Below are positions 32,103-32,245 of a DNA stretch of 32,245 nt, piece after piece. The notes beneath the pieces are model-generated. The model ran no database searches. It saw nothing but the letters and a program-made list of their open reading frames with translations, and was not told the origin of the DNA. Source of the stretch: a virus; IMG/VR virus record IMGVR_UViG_3300037584_001325, positions 1-32,245 of that record; one strand, 5' to 3'. Numbering within the stretch: the stretch's first letter is position 1; every line of letters begins with the position of its first letter. The position numbers and the translations under genes were made by a program.

Positions 32103-32245
32103 TGTTTTCTCCTGTGAGTTGATATTTATTATTAGTGAGATACTTATTGAAGCATTATTAAGCTTTTTTCTCATTCTATGGTAGTGCTTATAACTGGTTT
32201 TCTGACGAGATATAAGTTCCTGGAATAAACTTAGGCTAACTTCTC
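32103..32245 (-). other. Leader or upstream region of the early arm
   Basis: No gene is evident in these 143 bases. There is a hairpin with a 6-base stem (32213-32218 with 32228-32233) and AT-rich sequence upstream of the HTH gene. An early promoter could lie here, but I cannot point to a convincing -35/-10 pair. Confidence 0.3.

Noticed and set aside
32150-32169. Rightward terminator (AAGC/GCTT hairpin followed by T residues)
   Set aside because: The stem is only four base pairs and AT-rich, and no rightward gene ends nearby.

Overview
The window is part of the genome of a tailed bacteriophage (Caudoviricetes), most likely short-tailed. It is AT-rich, tightly packed and has no tRNA, rRNA, CRISPR array or insertion sequence that I can see. 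The proteins resemble those of uncultured aquatic phages. Strong AGGAG-type ribosome binding sites, especially in the leftward genes, argue against a Bacteroidota host, but the host cannot be named from this sequence. Terminase, portal, major capsid and DNA polymerase genes are not present and presumably lie outside the window.

Rightward arm (1-23834, late/virion genes). It opens inside a metallophosphoesterase gene, followed by a 55-codon ORF, two very lysine-rich mini-proteins and a small membrane protein. Next come a 1150-aa tail-hub-like protein, a small tail-associated protein and a fibre-like protein. A methyltransferase that closely resembles guanidinoacetate N-methyltransferase follows, then a DNRLRE-like beta protein. 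The rest of the arm holds five proteins that look like internal or ejected virion proteins (485, 474, 628, 2528 and about 1181 aa). Many junctions use TAATG stop/start overlaps, so translation is probably coupled. The 2528-aa protein is the most remarkable: it joins a glycine-rich hydrophobic segment, an HEFSH zincin-like motif and a pair of sequences matching the two double-psi beta-barrels of two-barrel RNA polymerases, including a DNDGD metal-binding motif. I infer a giant virion-borne RNA polymerase injected with the DNA, analogous to the strategy of N4 and crAss-like phages.

Leftward arm (23889-32245, early/replication genes, convergent with the late arm). Reading in the direction of transcription: an excisionase-type HTH protein, a small unknown, a spore-photoproduct-lyase-like radical SAM protein preceded by a possible SD-sequestering pseudoknot, and small proteins including a winged-helix protein. 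Next is a RecA/Sak4-like ATPase whose Walker A loop sits at the C terminus (an apparent circular permutation), then an SSB-like protein, a structured spacer, and a fused AEP primase/Fe-S-like/SF4 helicase. A DUF932 protein and a rho-independent terminator follow. Beyond the terminator lies a second cluster of small genes: a GNAT, several tiny Cys-, Lys- or helix-rich proteins, a histone-fold-like protein and a PD-(D/E)xK nuclease. Together primase-helicase, SSB, ATPase and nuclease form a compact replication and recombination module.
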